From: Ruegeria sp. HKCCD8929
GTDB taxonomy: Bacteria > Pseudomonadota > Alphaproteobacteria > Rhodobacterales > Rhodobacteraceae
DNA: 38,935 nucleotides
Direction of reading: 5' to 3'
Assembly (NCBI RefSeq): GCF_013031405.1
Contig: NZ_WPZY01000029.1
Span: 1 to 38,935 of the forward strand
The translations under genes were made by a program, and so were the position numbers. How positions within the stretch are numbered: position 1 is the stretch's first letter; the number at the start of each line of letters is the position of its first letter. The notes below the pieces were generated by a model. The model was not told the origin of the DNA and searched no databases. It saw only the letters and a program-made list of their open reading frames with translations. This document shows, one piece after another, positions 1 through 9,065 of this stretch.

Positions 1-397
1 CTGGAAACCGGCGCCAAAAGGATCCAGAGGCTCCTCTTCGAACAAAAATTCAAAGGCGCTTGTCAGGGATCAGAACCTTTTGGGATTGATTGAGAGGTTT
101 TCGTAGTGGAGGATTTCTGGCTCATCGAAATTGCCAACAAGTGGATCTATGGATGCCCCCTGCGCAAGGTGTTTTTCACGATAGCATCAACGGCGTTGGA
201 TGCGTGAATCCATCCGGCCTTTCTTTGAAGCACCTTGGCTCCTGGCCTCGATGGGATTCGCTGATTTCAGTGCCTTTTAAGATGACCGGCCTTTCGTGGC
301 CACCACTCCTTACAGGCTGTGAATTGGCGGCCCCTGCCGTTACACCATCGTAATATCACCTCCCATTCATGGAAGTCGAAGCTTTCCGGCTACCGGC
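1..397. other. No gene recognised; flank of IS110 remnant
   Basis: I see no convincing coding region here. The open frames are short and lack family resemblance. The stretch lies directly downstream of the stop codon of an IS110-type transposase fragment on the minus strand, so it may be the non-coding end of that element plus decayed flanking DNA. The true element end cannot be fixed because the window starts inside it. Confidence 0.4.
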
Positions 398-523
398 TAC
401 GCCGCCTTGTAGCTTTCTCCATTGCGCAACAACGCCCAAGCGATACGTGTTGTCTTGTTAGCGATTGCCACAAGCGTTTTGTTGTGGCCCGCGCGCGCAA
501 GCAAGTTCTGTGCTCATTTCGCA
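398..523 (-). pseudogene. IS110-family transposase, C-terminal remnant
   Basis: Read on the minus strand, about 35 codons before a TAG at 398-400 give a peptide containing GHNKTLVAIANKTTRIAWAL and ending NGESYKAA. This resembles the C-terminal end of IS110/IS1111-type transposases, where an 'ANK-x-ARIAWALL' motif lies near the terminus. An in-frame stop interrupts the reading about 36 codons upstream, and the rest of the gene (RuvC-like DEDD domain) is absent, so this is a relic. It abuts the IS3-type remnant that begins near 580, which suggests one element inserted into or beside the other. The assignment rests on a short motif. Confidence 0.55.
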
Positions 524-579
524 CGTTGATCATCACGATTGGCAATCCTGATCAGAACGGACCTAACACCATCAATGAG

Positions 580-1060
580 TTGACGGCGCGGGCCGTCAAA
601 GACATCTGCCGCAAAACGCGCAAGCATTATTCGACGGAAGAGGAGATCCGCATCGTGCTGGAAGGATTGCGTAGCGAAGAGAGAATCGCTGCCTTGTGTC
701 GGCGCGAAGGGACTACCACGAGCCTCTATTGCAGCTGGTCGAAAAGAGTTCCTGGAGGTGGGTAAGAAGCGGCTGGTTGGTGACACGGTTCTCCAGGCGA
801 CCAGCCCAGAAGCGAAGGAGCTGCGATCTAAGGCGGCAGCGCTGAAAAGGGCCGTTGCTGATCTGACGCTCGAAAACCGCCTGCTCAAAAAATGCTCGAA
901 GATTGAGGCGACGACATATGAGATGCCCCGCCTCAGAGAAGCTTGAGATCATCCGCCTTGTCGAGCAGTCACACTTGCCGGTAAAGCGAACACTGTCGAC
1001 GCTCGGCATCCCGAGGACGACGTTCAAACGCTGGTATGCCCGCCATGAAGCGCTGGACGA
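580..1060 (+). pseudogene. IS3-family element remnant (orfA and start of orfB)
   Basis: An OrfA-like region runs from about 590 (KDICRKTRKHYSTEEEIRIV) through a helix-turn-helix typical of IS3-family OrfA. The frame is broken near 742-746 by one extra A in 'tcgaaaagagttc'; reading resumes as a frame containing GKKRLVGDT and ADLTLENRLLKK. An A-run at 886-891 sits where IS3 elements carry the programmed frameshift. OrfB begins at 918 (MRCPASEKLEIIRLVEQS) and follows the family to about residue 45, then diverges near 1050, so the DDE domain is missing. The copy at 7.9-9.1 kb on the other strand is homologous. Both are defective. Confidence 0.8.
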
Positions 1061-1187
1061 GGCGTTTATCAAAGCCTCAATAAAGATGCGCCTGCTTCGG
1101 CCTGATTTTCGGGCATCGAGTTACTGTCGAAACCGTCTCTGATCGCTCAGCCAGTCGAAGTGGTTTCGCAATCCAACCTATCGGTGT

Positions 1188-3491
1188 TTATGGTTCGTCT
1201 GGAACAGGCTTTGCTGGGCCGGCCGGACCTTGTGTAGCTTCCTGCGCTGCTCCCGCGGCAGCCAGTCGCTGCTCTTCGGTCAGTTTATCGCCACCCTCGA
1301 TCGCAACCTTGACGTTTCGCTCTGCCATACGGATGCCGTTTGCTTCAAAGATGTCGCGTACCTTCTGATAGGCATCACGACGAACAAGCCATTGCTCGCC
1401 GGGTTTGGTCATGAATTTCACGCCCACGACCATGTTGAACTCTTCCATGCGCCGCACGCCCTGTGATTTCAGTGTACTGAGGATCGACGGACCGTAGTGC
1501 TCGTTTGCGGCCAGCTCGGCGCCCACTTTTTTCACCAGCTTTTTGACCAGCTGCAGATCCGTGTCGAACGGCACACGAAATTCCAGTTTCATTATGACCC
1601 AATCGCGGCTGTGGTTCGTTAGGCTTTTCAACTCGCCATATGGGACAGTGTGCACCTTGCCTCGATGGTGGCGAATGCGCATGGAACGGATGGAGATACT
1701 CTCAACCGTTCCCATTAAATCGCCGACTTCGATGTATTCACCCAGCCGGAATGCATCATCGATCAGGAAGAAAATGCCCGCTACAACGTCGCGGACCAAC
1801 GATTGCGTCCCAAACCCAATCGCAATACCCAGAATCCCGGCCCCGGCCAGAATCGGCGCGATATTGACGCCGGCCGCGCTCAGCACACTCAGCGCTACCA
1901 TGATCAGGAGCGTCACCATTAATATGGTTCGCAGCAGGGGCAAAAGCGTGATCATGCGGGCCTCTGGGCCCGGCGCTTGCCCATCTTCCGGCGGCTCGTA
2001 TTCCGCCACTCGTTTGTCGATGACGGTTTTGGCCCAGGTCCAGACCAGATCGGCCAGCAACAGAGCGACAATGCTGTCCACAAGCACTTCCAGAACGCGC
2101 CCGAGCACGCTGCCGTCTTCGGAAAGCTCAAAGATATTCACACCCCAGGCGGCTGAGAGAAAGAAAACCGCCGACATCAGGAACACGAATCTTGCCGCGC
2201 GTTGCACGATGGGACGCGTGGTCGCGTAGGGGTCGGCAAATTGCGGCACATCCGGCTGTGGTTCGCCTTCGAGGTTTTCTCCTTCGGCTTCCGCCTTGTT
2301 GAACTCGTCCAAGACGGCCTGCGCCTCGGCCATGTGTTGTTCATGCAGAGAGGCCGTCGATTGATCAAAAAAATGGTCGATCCAGGATTTCATCAATTTC
2401 AGTCCGGGCACCACCAGCCCAAGGATCAGGACGGTCCACATCATCCCGAACAGGCCAAACAACCAGAGGGCAAAAACGACACCCACGAGAATGATGAGAT
2501 AGTTTCGCCAGAACAACAGCGCCCGCTCGTTCAAATCGCTTTCACAGAGCTGGGGGACGTGGCGGAACGCAGCCCAGATGCAGGCCCAAGTCACACCGAC
2601 AACGATGGCTGCGAGCACCACAGTCTGCGCCAGGGCGACAGCGGGCAAACTGCCGCTCAAATCCAATTCGCGCACCGAGACAACACGGTTAAGCAGATAT
2701 GACAGCGCCAGTGCCAGCACGATTGTCAGGGCAAGAACGGCGACGATGCGATGCAAATATCGCGCAACCGGTGAGCCATAAGGGACCAGTCGCAGTTCCG
2801 GCGCGTAAGGCGCCTGAAAGAACTTGGAAACGGTCAATATCGTTCGAAACAAAAGCACCATAATCAGAAAATCGAGGACAAGCGTCTCGACAAGCGGATG
2901 CCAGTCAAAGCTATCGAAGGCGCCGATACTGCCCACCGCAAAGACACCCAAACCGGCAAAGATGATGCCGGCGCGCGACGCCGCTCCGATCAGCTTTTCC
3001 AGTGGCGCATTCTTTGGTGCCTGCTCAATGCGCAACAAAGGATATTGCATGAACTGACGGTACAACCATTCAAGCCCGAGACCGATCAGCAAGAAGGTCA
3101 GAATATAGGTCGCAGATCGTACCTTTTGGGCATGCGACAACTCGGCATCCCAGACCTCCGACATGAATACCGGAATCTGCGGGAAGATCGTCCAGGCCAG
3201 TGCCAGCGTTTGTACGCGCTGCCCGATCCTGGCCAATTGCCCATCGACCTGTTCGCGCAGCGTCAGAGCCGTTCCGGTCTCGATCTGACCCGTCTCGGTG
3301 GCACTGCTTTTGATCCATTCCTGAACGCTTGGATCGCCAAGCAATCGCAGGAATTCTTTGATATCATTGGGTGACGGCGCAGGAACGGCCGGCGCTTCCG
3401 TACTTGAGGGATTTGTAAGGATCTGACCCTCTACGGAACTGGCTGTTCCGACGACCACCAATGAGAGCAAAATCGCGCGTAACAGAGCCAT
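1188..3491 (-). CDS. MscS-family mechanosensitive channel, large multi-TM type
   Basis: A 767-residue inner-membrane protein with an N-terminal signal-like hydrophobic stretch, a periplasmic segment of about 90 residues, then many transmembrane helices. The C-terminal third is the MscS core: a glycine/alanine-rich pore helix (AGAGILGIAIGFGTQSLVRD), the beta-domain motif DDAFRLGEYIEVGDLMGTVE, then VPYGELKSLTNHSRDW. The length fits the large YbdG/YnaI/MscK-like class, which releases solutes on osmotic downshock. A TTG lies one codon upstream, but ATG at 3489-3491 is preferred because it forms TGATG with the stop of the upstream gene, implying translational coupling. The tail is rich in Ala, Gly and Pro. 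Family certain; physiological gating signal unknown. Confidence 0.9.
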   Translation of the reverse strand: MALLRAILLSLVVVGTASSVEGQILTNPSSTEAPAVPAPSPNDIKEFLRLLGDPSVQEWIKSSATETGQIETGTALTLREQVDGQLARIGQRVQTLALAWTIFPQIPVFMSEVWDAELSHAQKVRSATYILTFLLIGLGLEWLYRQFMQYPLLRIEQAPKNAPLEKLIGAASRAGIIFAGLGVFAVGSIGAFDSFDWHPLVETLVLDFLIMVLLFRTILTVSKFFQAPYAPELRLVPYGSPVARYLHRIVAVLALTIVLALALSYLLNRVVSVRELDLSGSLPAVALAQTVVLAAIVVGVTWACIWAAFRHVPQLCESDLNERALLFWRNYLIILVGVVFALWLFGLFGMMWTVLILGLVVPGLKLMKSWIDHFFDQSTASLHEQHMAEAQAVLDEFNKAEAEGENLEGEPQPDVPQFADPYATTRPIVQRAARFVFLMSAVFFLSAAWGVNIFELSEDGSVLGRVLEVLVDSIVALLLADLVWTWAKTVIDKRVAEYEPPEDGQAPGPEARMITLLPLLRTILMVTLLIMVALSVLSAAGVNIAPILAGAGILGIAIGFGTQSLVRDVVAGIFFLIDDAFRLGEYIEVGDLMGTVESISIRSMRIRHHRGKVHTVPYGELKSLTNHSRDWVIMKLEFRVPFDTDLQLVKKLVKKVGAELAANEHYGPSILSTLKSQGVRRMEEFNMVVGVKFMTKPGEQWLVRRDAYQKVRDIFEANGIRMAERNVKVAIEGGDKLTEEQRLAAAGAAQEATQGPAGPAKPVPDEP

Positions 3492-4651
3492 CAAACCGCA
3501 CCCGCGGGCAGATCAGAATCTGTCTTCGTCTCTGTGTAGTCCAAGTTCGAGTAATCTGCCTCGATCACCCGCTCGACCACCAGTTTCCCTTCCAGGGGTT
3601 TCAACTGGCAAGCCAATCGCTCATCCGGACCGGCATGCCAGCGGGCCAGGACTTTCGCCTCTAGTTGTCCGGGGGGACCAAGTGCCGCGTCATCGGAAAG
3701 AACCCTTACCCGACAAGTGCCGCAGCGTCCTCGCCCGCGGCAAATATTGGCATGCGGAATATTGTTTTCGCGCACCATCTCGAGCAGCGTCAGACCCGTC
3801 TCCGCTTGAAAAGTGACCGACCGATTGCCGCTGTAGGTGACCTGAACCCTCTCCCGACGACGGCGATGCAATCGAAGCCACCTTGCCGCCATCACGGCAG
3901 CAACCAGACCGAGCGAGATGCGCGTCGCCATTTTTGTCCTCTCTTTGGACCTTTTGACGACGACCGGGACCATTTCCGGATCGACTGGTGGCCTGTCAGC
4001 ATTGGGATCGTCCTCTACTACAAATCCGAGCTCACCTTCTTCCACCGGGATGATCTGCCGACCTGCTTCCACATATCCCAGCATCGCCAGGATCGGGAGT
4101 GCCACTACAAAGGGATAGAAAAACTTCATCGCGTGGACCGAGCCGTCGCGCGACTGCAACCACGTGTAGACACCAATCGCCCCGTGTATCCAGGCAACAA
4201 CGAGCATCACGACTTGCTGCAACCCGTTAACGGGCGACACCACCCAAAAGTTGTTCAACAGGATAGGATAAGTTGGCACTAGCCCCAGTTCGCGCAGTGC
4301 CATGACACCAAAGACATGCGTTCCAAGAAGCGGAATGATCAGGACGCCGGCGGCCATTTGCGCCATGTCGTACGCCGGCACCTTTAACGTGTTGCGCATG
4401 TAGAGAGAAACCAGCGCAATCAGAAAATGCACCACCAGCGACACTTGCAACAGGATTTTCAGGGGCAAGAAGGTCGACCACACACCGCTGAGCGTCCAGC
4501 GCCAATCCTCCATTGCCTGAACGGAAACCAAACCGATCGCCAGATTTGCCAGATGCATGGTGATGAATACGAACATCACCATACCGGTACCAATCATCAA
4601 GTTCAGCCGGAGTTTCATGCCCCACGCTCCATCGGATGCTGTGCTGGCCAT
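3491..4651 (-). CDS. Membrane cytochrome-b-like 2Fe-2S ferredoxin protein (cyclase-less CyaC-like sensor)
   Basis: A 386-residue protein. Residues 12-215 form about six hydrophobic segments with four histidines in or near them (H33, H75, H112, H156), a pattern like the diheme-binding anchors of succinate/fumarate dehydrogenases. After a short linker and another hydrophobic stretch (about 245-262), residues 270-365 are a ferredoxin fold with C304, C310, C313 and C348 (C-x5-C-x2-C...C), the adrenodoxin-type 2Fe-2S spacing. From family knowledge, this membrane domain plus ferredoxin is the N-terminal half of a class of proteobacterial adenylate/guanylate cyclases. Here the protein ends about 40 residues after the last cysteine and no cyclase domain follows. 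Its TGA overlaps the mscS ATG. Start ATG is preceded by GGGAG. Role inferred: redox sensor or electron carrier working with the channel. Confidence 0.7.
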   Translation of the reverse strand: MASTASDGAWGMKLRLNLMIGTGMVMFVFITMHLANLAIGLVSVQAMEDWRWTLSGVWSTFLPLKILLQVSLVVHFLIALVSLYMRNTLKVPAYDMAQMAAGVLIIPLLGTHVFGVMALRELGLVPTYPILLNNFWVVSPVNGLQQVVMLVVAWIHGAIGVYTWLQSRDGSVHAMKFFYPFVVALPILAMLGYVEAGRQIIPVEEGELGFVVEDDPNADRPPVDPEMVPVVVKRSKERTKMATRISLGLVAAVMAARWLRLHRRRRERVQVTYSGNRSVTFQAETGLTLLEMVRENNIPHANICRGRGRCGTCRVRVLSDDAALGPPGQLEAKVLARWHAGPDERLACQLKPLEGKLVVERVIEADYSNLDYTETKTDSDLPAGAV

Positions 4652-4878
4652 ACTGATACTCCCATTCCGCGACTTGACCGGGCGCGTACACTGTAGTGAA
4701 GCAAATCCTTTACAAATCGGAGCAATACGTCAAGGCGACGCAGGGACCGCAGACGCGGGCGGCCCAGGTCGTGTTGACAAAACGGGTTCACATGAGGCGC
4801 GAGTATGATCCAAGCTATTATCTGCCATGGAGGCCAGCTTGGCACGAGACCTGATGTCAAATTTGGAATAGGCGTTCT

Positions 4879-5260
4879 TTGAACAGTTCACCTTGGCAGT
4901 CCGCACTCCAAAATGGACGCAGACCCATCAACCACCGCCTTGTTCTTGATGGGGTTTTCTGGATAACATTACACCTATGCACAGTGGCGCAACTACCCGA
5001 GGAATTCGGTAAATGGTCGAGCGTCTATCGCCAGTTCCTGCGCCGGACACTGGCGGGTCCATGGAGGGATATCATGGGCACCCTGAACGAGAGCGGAACG
5101 GTGCTTCACGCTCTGCAAATGATCGACAGCATGGTAATTCGCGCTCATCATCAAGCACCAAGCGCCAAGGGGGGACTCCTCGACAGTGTTGTGGCCGCTC
5201 GCGAGGTGGCTTGAATGCACTCAAAACGCTCCATCAGTCTGACCATGCTCCTAGGTTCTT
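4879..5260 (+). pseudogene. IS5-family transposase fragment
   Basis: The frame from 4879 carries features of IS5-type transposases: RRPINHRLVLDGVFWI (family: 'RVDDRRVLNGIFWV'), LPEEFGKWSSVYRQFLR, WRDIM, then IDSMVIRAHHQAPSAKGG with the catalytic-site Asp context 'IDSS-x-IRAH'. The family motif GRSRGGL then appears in another frame at about 5190-5210 (CCGRSRGGLNALKT), so a frameshift is present, and the rest of the DDE domain is missing where the next gene's 3' end begins. The N-terminal region is also degenerate. It is a dead fragment lying between the Fe-S protein gene and the NmrA-like gene. Confidence 0.75.
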
Positions 5261-6070
5261 TTGCACGAATTCTGCGAAGGAGGTTGGCGCTCGGCCTGTC
5301 AGTTGCGGGACATGATCCGTGACGCGATCTTCGGAACCGCCAGCAATTGCGCCATCCATCGTGGCCAGTGTTTTCGCATACTGTTTCGGCAAGCCATGAT
5401 CTTGATGACGCTCAGCCAGACCGTCGACAGTCAGGCGGTGGTGGGTGATTTGCCGTCCTAAGTGACTGCTCAAAGTCTCGGCAACCACATCATAGGAAAT
5501 CGCTTCGGGGCCTGTGAGGATGTAGTCGGTGTTGTCTACTGATGGTGCGACCAGTATCGCCGTGGCGCACGCAGCGATGTCATTTGCATCGATAAAACCG
5601 ACACGGCCGTCGCCTGTGGCGGTGTAGATAGCAGATTGATCGCGGATTGGATCTCGGTGCTGAAGCTCAGAAAAGTTCTGCATGAACCATGTAGGTCGCA
5701 ATGCTGCCCACTCCGGGACGTTGGATCGAAGCCAAGCGTGAACCGCGCCCATCATCGGTCCGCCCTCCTCGAGCGAAGAGGCACTGAGCAGCACGAAGCG
5801 GTTCACGCCGGCGGCCAATGCGGCTTCCAGTCCAGCACGCATTGCCCCAAGTGATTCCACGGTATCCGTAGGTGCAACGAGATAAACAGCTTCAACACTC
5901 TCGAAGGCATCGGCGAATGTCGATGGGTCCTTCCAGTCGAAGCGTACATCGCTTTCATTCTGCGGGCTGCGTGTTCCGATAAGTGGTACAACACTCTCTG
6001 CACGCAGCTGCTCGGCGACGCGGCTCCCAGTCTTTCCGGTGCCGCCTGTGACAAGCACGGTTTTAGTCAT
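5234..6070 (-). CDS. NmrA-like atypical SDR, NAD(P)-binding
   Basis: A 278-residue Rossmann protein of the NmrA/ergot-alkaloid-reductase-like group. The N-terminal nucleotide motif is VLVTGGTGKTGSRVAEQL (GxxGxxG), followed by residues typical of the group (VYLVAPT, FVLLSAS, ALRPTWFMQN). Such proteins are quinone or azo reductases or redox-sensing NAD(P) binders; the substrate cannot be told. I chose ATG 6068-6070 over an ATG five codons earlier because it overlaps the stop of the upstream gene by 8 bases (ATGACTAA) and has GAGGAG at a good distance. The two genes are therefore probably translated together. Length is normal for the family. Confidence 0.85.
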   Translation of the reverse strand: MTKTVLVTGGTGKTGSRVAEQLRAESVVPLIGTRSPQNESDVRFDWKDPSTFADAFESVEAVYLVAPTDTVESLGAMRAGLEAALAAGVNRFVLLSASSLEEGGPMMGAVHAWLRSNVPEWAALRPTWFMQNFSELQHRDPIRDQSAIYTATGDGRVGFIDANDIAACATAILVAPSVDNTDYILTGPEAISYDVVAETLSSHLGRQITHHRLTVDGLAERHQDHGLPKQYAKTLATMDGAIAGGSEDRVTDHVPQLTGRAPTSFAEFVQKNLGAWSD

Positions 6071-6518
6071 CGAGGAACTCCTCAAACCCGGATCTCAGGG
6101 GCTCGACCCCGCCGACAGCGTTCAGAAGAACCAACGGGTTCCAGTAGTCTCGGTAACGCGCGATGCGTCCGTTCTTGACCTGGATGACCGAGATGTAGTT
6201 CTGGTCGTAACGCCCAGCCGCACCTTTGCCTGTGCAGGAGAATTCCAAAACAAAGGTCTCGTCGTCTTTCGAGGCATGCGTGATTGCAGGGCTCATTGAT
6301 TGAAAGTTGATGAGTCCTCCGGCTTTCGGCAGATAAGCTGCCATAGCGTCACGCCCGCGCAGTTCAAGCACTGCGCCTTCAGGCGCAAATGGAAATTGGA
6401 ACACAATGTCTTCAGCGCACATGTCCAGAAAGTTCTCGCCCGCTTCTGCGATGATCGCATTTCCGAGGGCACTGCGCAGCATCGCGCCAAAGCTCGCTAT
6501 CGTGTTGGTGTCAGACAT
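6063..6518 (-). CDS. SnoaL/NTF2-like fold protein
   Basis: A 151-residue protein of the NTF2-like alpha+beta cone fold (SnoaL-type). Visible traits are an N-terminal helix pair, the block ENFLDMCAEDIVFQFPFAPE, and a C-terminal strand pattern ending IARYRDYWNPL, typical of polyketide-cyclase-like/ketosteroid-isomerase-like proteins. Members act as small-molecule isomerases, cyclases or binding proteins; no catalytic residue can be assigned confidently. AGGAG precedes the ATG with proper spacing. It overlaps the downstream NmrA-like gene, a pairing that suggests a joint role in modifying or detoxifying a small carbonyl or quinone compound. Confidence 0.75.
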   Translation of the reverse strand: MSDTNTIASFGAMLRSALGNAIIAEAGENFLDMCAEDIVFQFPFAPEGAVLELRGRDAMAAYLPKAGGLINFQSMSPAITHASKDDETFVLEFSCTGKGAAGRYDQNYISVIQVKNGRIARYRDYWNPLVLLNAVGGVEPLRSGFEEFLDD

Positions 6519-6581
6519 GATGTCTCCTAACGTTGTGTTGGTCCCTTATTGGGAGGGTTTCAATATGAGTGGTGGCTTGGG

Positions 6582-7043
6582 TCATGATGCTTTTCCAAAC
6601 TGCATGATGAGGTCGCCCGCAATCGACAGAACGGCACCAGTGATGCGGAAGAAGTCAGCGTGTAGAGCGGCATTCCCGAAAAGGCCGTTTTTATCCTGGA
6701 TGAGCGCCATGGTCATTTGCCCGGCGACAACGTCGGCATGGAAGGCAGCGGCGCCAAAGCATGGGATTAGGATGATGGTCGCCATCACATAAATGACGCC
6801 GTTCGCATCTCCGACCCACGCCCAGGGAGGAGCAGAAACCAAAGATGACAAATTCGGCAATGTTGCGCGAAGCCAGCCAAGTCCGGCAACAAGGCAAACA
6901 AAGGATACTCCAAATGACAGAAGCGTTGCCCAAAGAGGGTGGCCAGCCGCACGACTAAGCTTGGCGTTCATTCCGGCGTGGATCGGTATCAAGGCGCAGC
7001 AAAGCGTAGGTGCGAACCACAGAAGTGTGATTTTCGGATCCAT
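6582..7043 (-). CDS. YdcZ/DUF606-type DMT membrane protein
   Basis: A 153-residue protein with four to five hydrophobic helices, matching the length and pattern of the YdcZ (DUF606) half-size drug/metabolite transporter family. Recognisable blocks are IHAGMNAKLSRAAGHPLWAT near the N terminus and GQMTMALIQDKNGLFG in the third quarter; the latter resembles the 'GQ...ALIIDHFGL' signature of the family. Half-size members probably work as dimers. I start at ATG 7041-7043 because the family begins with the first helix; a longer frame adds 20 unrelated residues. It is the first gene of the minus-strand unit and faces the TetR gene across 106 bases. Confidence 0.8.
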   Translation of the reverse strand: MDPKITLLWFAPTLCCALIPIHAGMNAKLSRAAGHPLWATLLSFGVSFVCLVAGLGWLRATLPNLSSLVSAPPWAWVGDANGVIYVMATIILIPCFGAAAFHADVVAGQMTMALIQDKNGLFGNAALHADFFRITGAVLSIAGDLIMQFGKAS

Positions 7044-7115
7044 CTGCACGCCCTTTCGGAAATATTCTGCAACTTGGTTGCAGCGTCGCGACGATTTCTG
7101 CAAAATACGTCGGAA

Positions 7116-7128
7116 CGAAACCGTTTCG
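7116..7128. promoter_or_regulatory. Candidate TetR operator (CGAAAC-C-GTTTCG)
   Basis: A perfect 6-1-6 inverted repeat lies in the 106-base gap between the divergent YdcZ-like and TetR genes, 22 bases before the TetR ATG. TetR proteins usually bind such palindromes between themselves and the divergent target unit. The position would let one site control both directions. This is inference from position and symmetry only. Confidence 0.5.
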
Positions 7129-7149
7129 GCCTATATAGAAGGACTAACG

Positions 7150-7767
7150 ATGGAACGCAATAGTTCCGACGTAAGAGTGCAAAAAAAGGCCCGCCGAAAA
7201 CCGGCTGGGGCGGCCGTGCTTCAGGACTCGGTGACAAATGCAATCCATCGGGCCTTGTTCGAGGAATGGGCGAAAACGGGATATTCCGCCCTCCGCATGG
7301 AGCGCATTGCGGCTCGGGCAGGCGTTGGGAAAGCAGCGCTCTATCGCCGGAGCAAATCCAAGTTTGAACTGGTGACCGAGGCAGTAAAGTCGACGGCGAC
7401 GAGCATCACGCCAATACCGGACACTGGGTCGTTTGAGGGCGACGTAAACATGTTGATGCGTCGGCTGGCTGCAACTCTGCGCCACCCGCTTGTACGGCGG
7501 ATTTTGCCCGATCTACATGCAGAGCATGCCCGATCAGACGAGCTTGCAGAGCTTCTGAAGAGCGTCACGCTTGATCGGAGGGAACAAGCGACGATCATGT
7601 TGGACACGGCGATTGAACGCGGCGAACTGCCAAAGGACACGGACCGCAGCATGGTGTTGGATATGCTTATCGCGCCACTCTATTGGCATGTTATCGTCCA
7701 GCATCGATTAACAACCTCCGCTGACATCAAGAGGTTCTCAGATCTTGTGTTGAGCGTATCCAGCTAA
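7150..7767 (+). CDS. TetR/AcrR-family transcriptional regulator
   Basis: A 205-residue regulator. Residues 20-75 form the TetR helix-turn-helix: a helix (VTNAIHRALFEEWAKTGYSA), then LRMERIAARAGVGKAALYRR, close to the family consensus 'tv-x-xIA-x-xAGVskgtlYr-x-F'. The rest is an alpha-helical ligand-binding domain of the usual size (IERGELP and LIAPLYWHVI resemble a TetR C-terminal subfamily). The start is ATG 7150; the frame is open far upstream but that part is a shadow of the opposite gene. It probably represses the divergent ydcZ-like, snoaL-like and nmrA-like genes and responds to a compound they handle. Confidence 0.88.
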   Translation: MERNSSDVRVQKKARRKPAGAAVLQDSVTNAIHRALFEEWAKTGYSALRMERIAARAGVGKAALYRRSKSKFELVTEAVKSTATSITPIPDTGSFEGDVNMLMRRLAATLRHPLVRRILPDLHAEHARSDELAELLKSVTLDRREQATIMLDTAIERGELPKDTDRSMVLDMLIAPLYWHVIVQHRLTTSADIKRFSDLVLSVSS

Positions 7768-7919
7768 GCAACCTCATCCGATACCGTGTTAGGCGACCAA
7801 CGCAACGGCGTCTTTTCCTGCAGGAATTCGCAGTGGGCAATTGGCGTCTGTTACGGCCTGTCCGTCATCAAATGAAGTGGTCCGACTGAGCTGACAGCGA
7901 TCAGGTCCGTCTGGCTGAC

Positions 7920-8701
7920 TAATTTTATTTAAGCTGCGCGCCCGAGATTGAACAAGCATCGCTGTTTTCAGGGTTCTTTCCTTGGTTTTCTCTTTATCCT
8001 TCAGAATGGAATTGCTGCGGTCGAGGTAGACATCGGCGGGTGTCAGGTTGCCGAGGCTCTTCTGGTAGCGGCTGTGGTTGGAGCGCACGACGAAGGTTAC
8101 GGCTGCTTCCTCAAGCGCACCTGGCAGATAGTAGTTTTCGAGCAGGATGCGGTTCTTCGGCATCCGGTGCCAACGTTCAATCTTGCCCTGGGTCTGCGGA
8201 TGGTTCGGGGCGCCGCGGATGTGGTCCATGCTCTGATCCTCGAGCTACTTGGCCAAGTCACCGGAGATGTAGCTGCCGCCGTTGTTGGAGAACAAACGGG
8301 GACGGTTCGCAACAGTAACGCTTCCGTAGCCCAATCACGTTGAACGCCGGGCCAGTAATCAGGTCCTGCTCCCTAAGGATGCGATAGACGGAAGGCTCTG
8401 ACATGAAATACTTTTTCACATTCGTGAATCGAAACGCCAGCTCACGCGGCGACAGTTCCGGCTCATCCAGAGCAAGGTTTACTATGGCCTGCCTGATCTC
8501 GCCGGGGGTGCGGTTCCAGACCCGCCCGGGATGCGGGCGACGGTCCTCGAGACCAGTTTCGCCAAACGCTTCGTACCGGGCATACCTGCGATAGAACGTC
8601 GTCTTCGGGATGCCCAGCTTCGACAGTGTTCGCTTCACCGACAAGTGGGACTGCTCGACGAGGCGGATGCTCTCGAGCTTCTCCAATGCGGGGTATCTCA
8701 T
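7920..8701 (-). pseudogene. IS3-family OrfB transposase, deleted and interrupted
   Basis: OrfB starts at ATG 8699-8701 (MRYPALEKLESIRLVEQSHL) and keeps the N-terminal HTH_21-like region to FNVI (about 8325-8340). Around 100 family residues are then missing, including the first catalytic Asp. Reading resumes in another frame as RPRLFSNNGGSYISGDLAK, where the family has LLSDNGSSY: the second catalytic Asp is Asn. A TAG stop follows at 8245-8247, then MDHIRGAPNHPQTQGKIERW with the third catalytic Glu, and PADVYLDRS near the end. A non-functional transposase beyond doubt. Confidence 0.85.
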
Positions 8702-8720
8702 ATGTCGTCGTCCCCATCTA

Positions 8721-9065
8721 TTAACCGGCAGGCGAATGCGAAGCATTCTGCCGAGAGGGCCCGGGCATTTTTTTTTGCAATCGGTTCTCCAGGGTGAGGT
8801 CAGCAACGGCCTCCTTCAGGGCGGACGCCTCGGCCCGCAGCTCTTTCACTTCCGGGCTTGTCGCTTGCCTGGCCGTGTCGCCGGCCAGCCATCTCTTTCC
8901 GGCCTCAAGGGACTCTTTCGACCACGAATAGTACAAGCTCGTGACGATCCCCTCGCGCCGACACAGGGCCGCGATACTCTCCTCACCACGTAAGCCCTCC
9001 AGAACGATGCGGATCTTCTCCTCCGCTGAATGGTGCTTGCGCGTCTTGCGGCGGATGTCTTTGAC
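8721..9065 (-). pseudogene. IS3-family OrfA (helix-turn-helix protein)
   Basis: The conserved part starts at about KDIRRKTRKHHSAEEKIRIV and continues through LEGLRGEESIAALCRREG, YYSWSKESLEAGKRWLAGDT and the leucine-rich coiled coil ADLTLENRLQKK. This is a standard IS3-family OrfA of about 110 residues. A proper start codon at the usual place is not seen (GTCGTC instead); the open frame reaches 9215 only by running into unrelated upstream sequence. A long A-run after ENRLQ lies where the frameshift to OrfB normally occurs. The paired OrfB is broken, so I class this as part of a dead element. Confidence 0.75.

Noticed and set aside
6793..7149. Upstream extension of the TetR reading frame (119 codons)
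   Set aside because: It runs antisense through the YdcZ-like gene and has no family resemblance; the HTH protein starts naturally at 7150.
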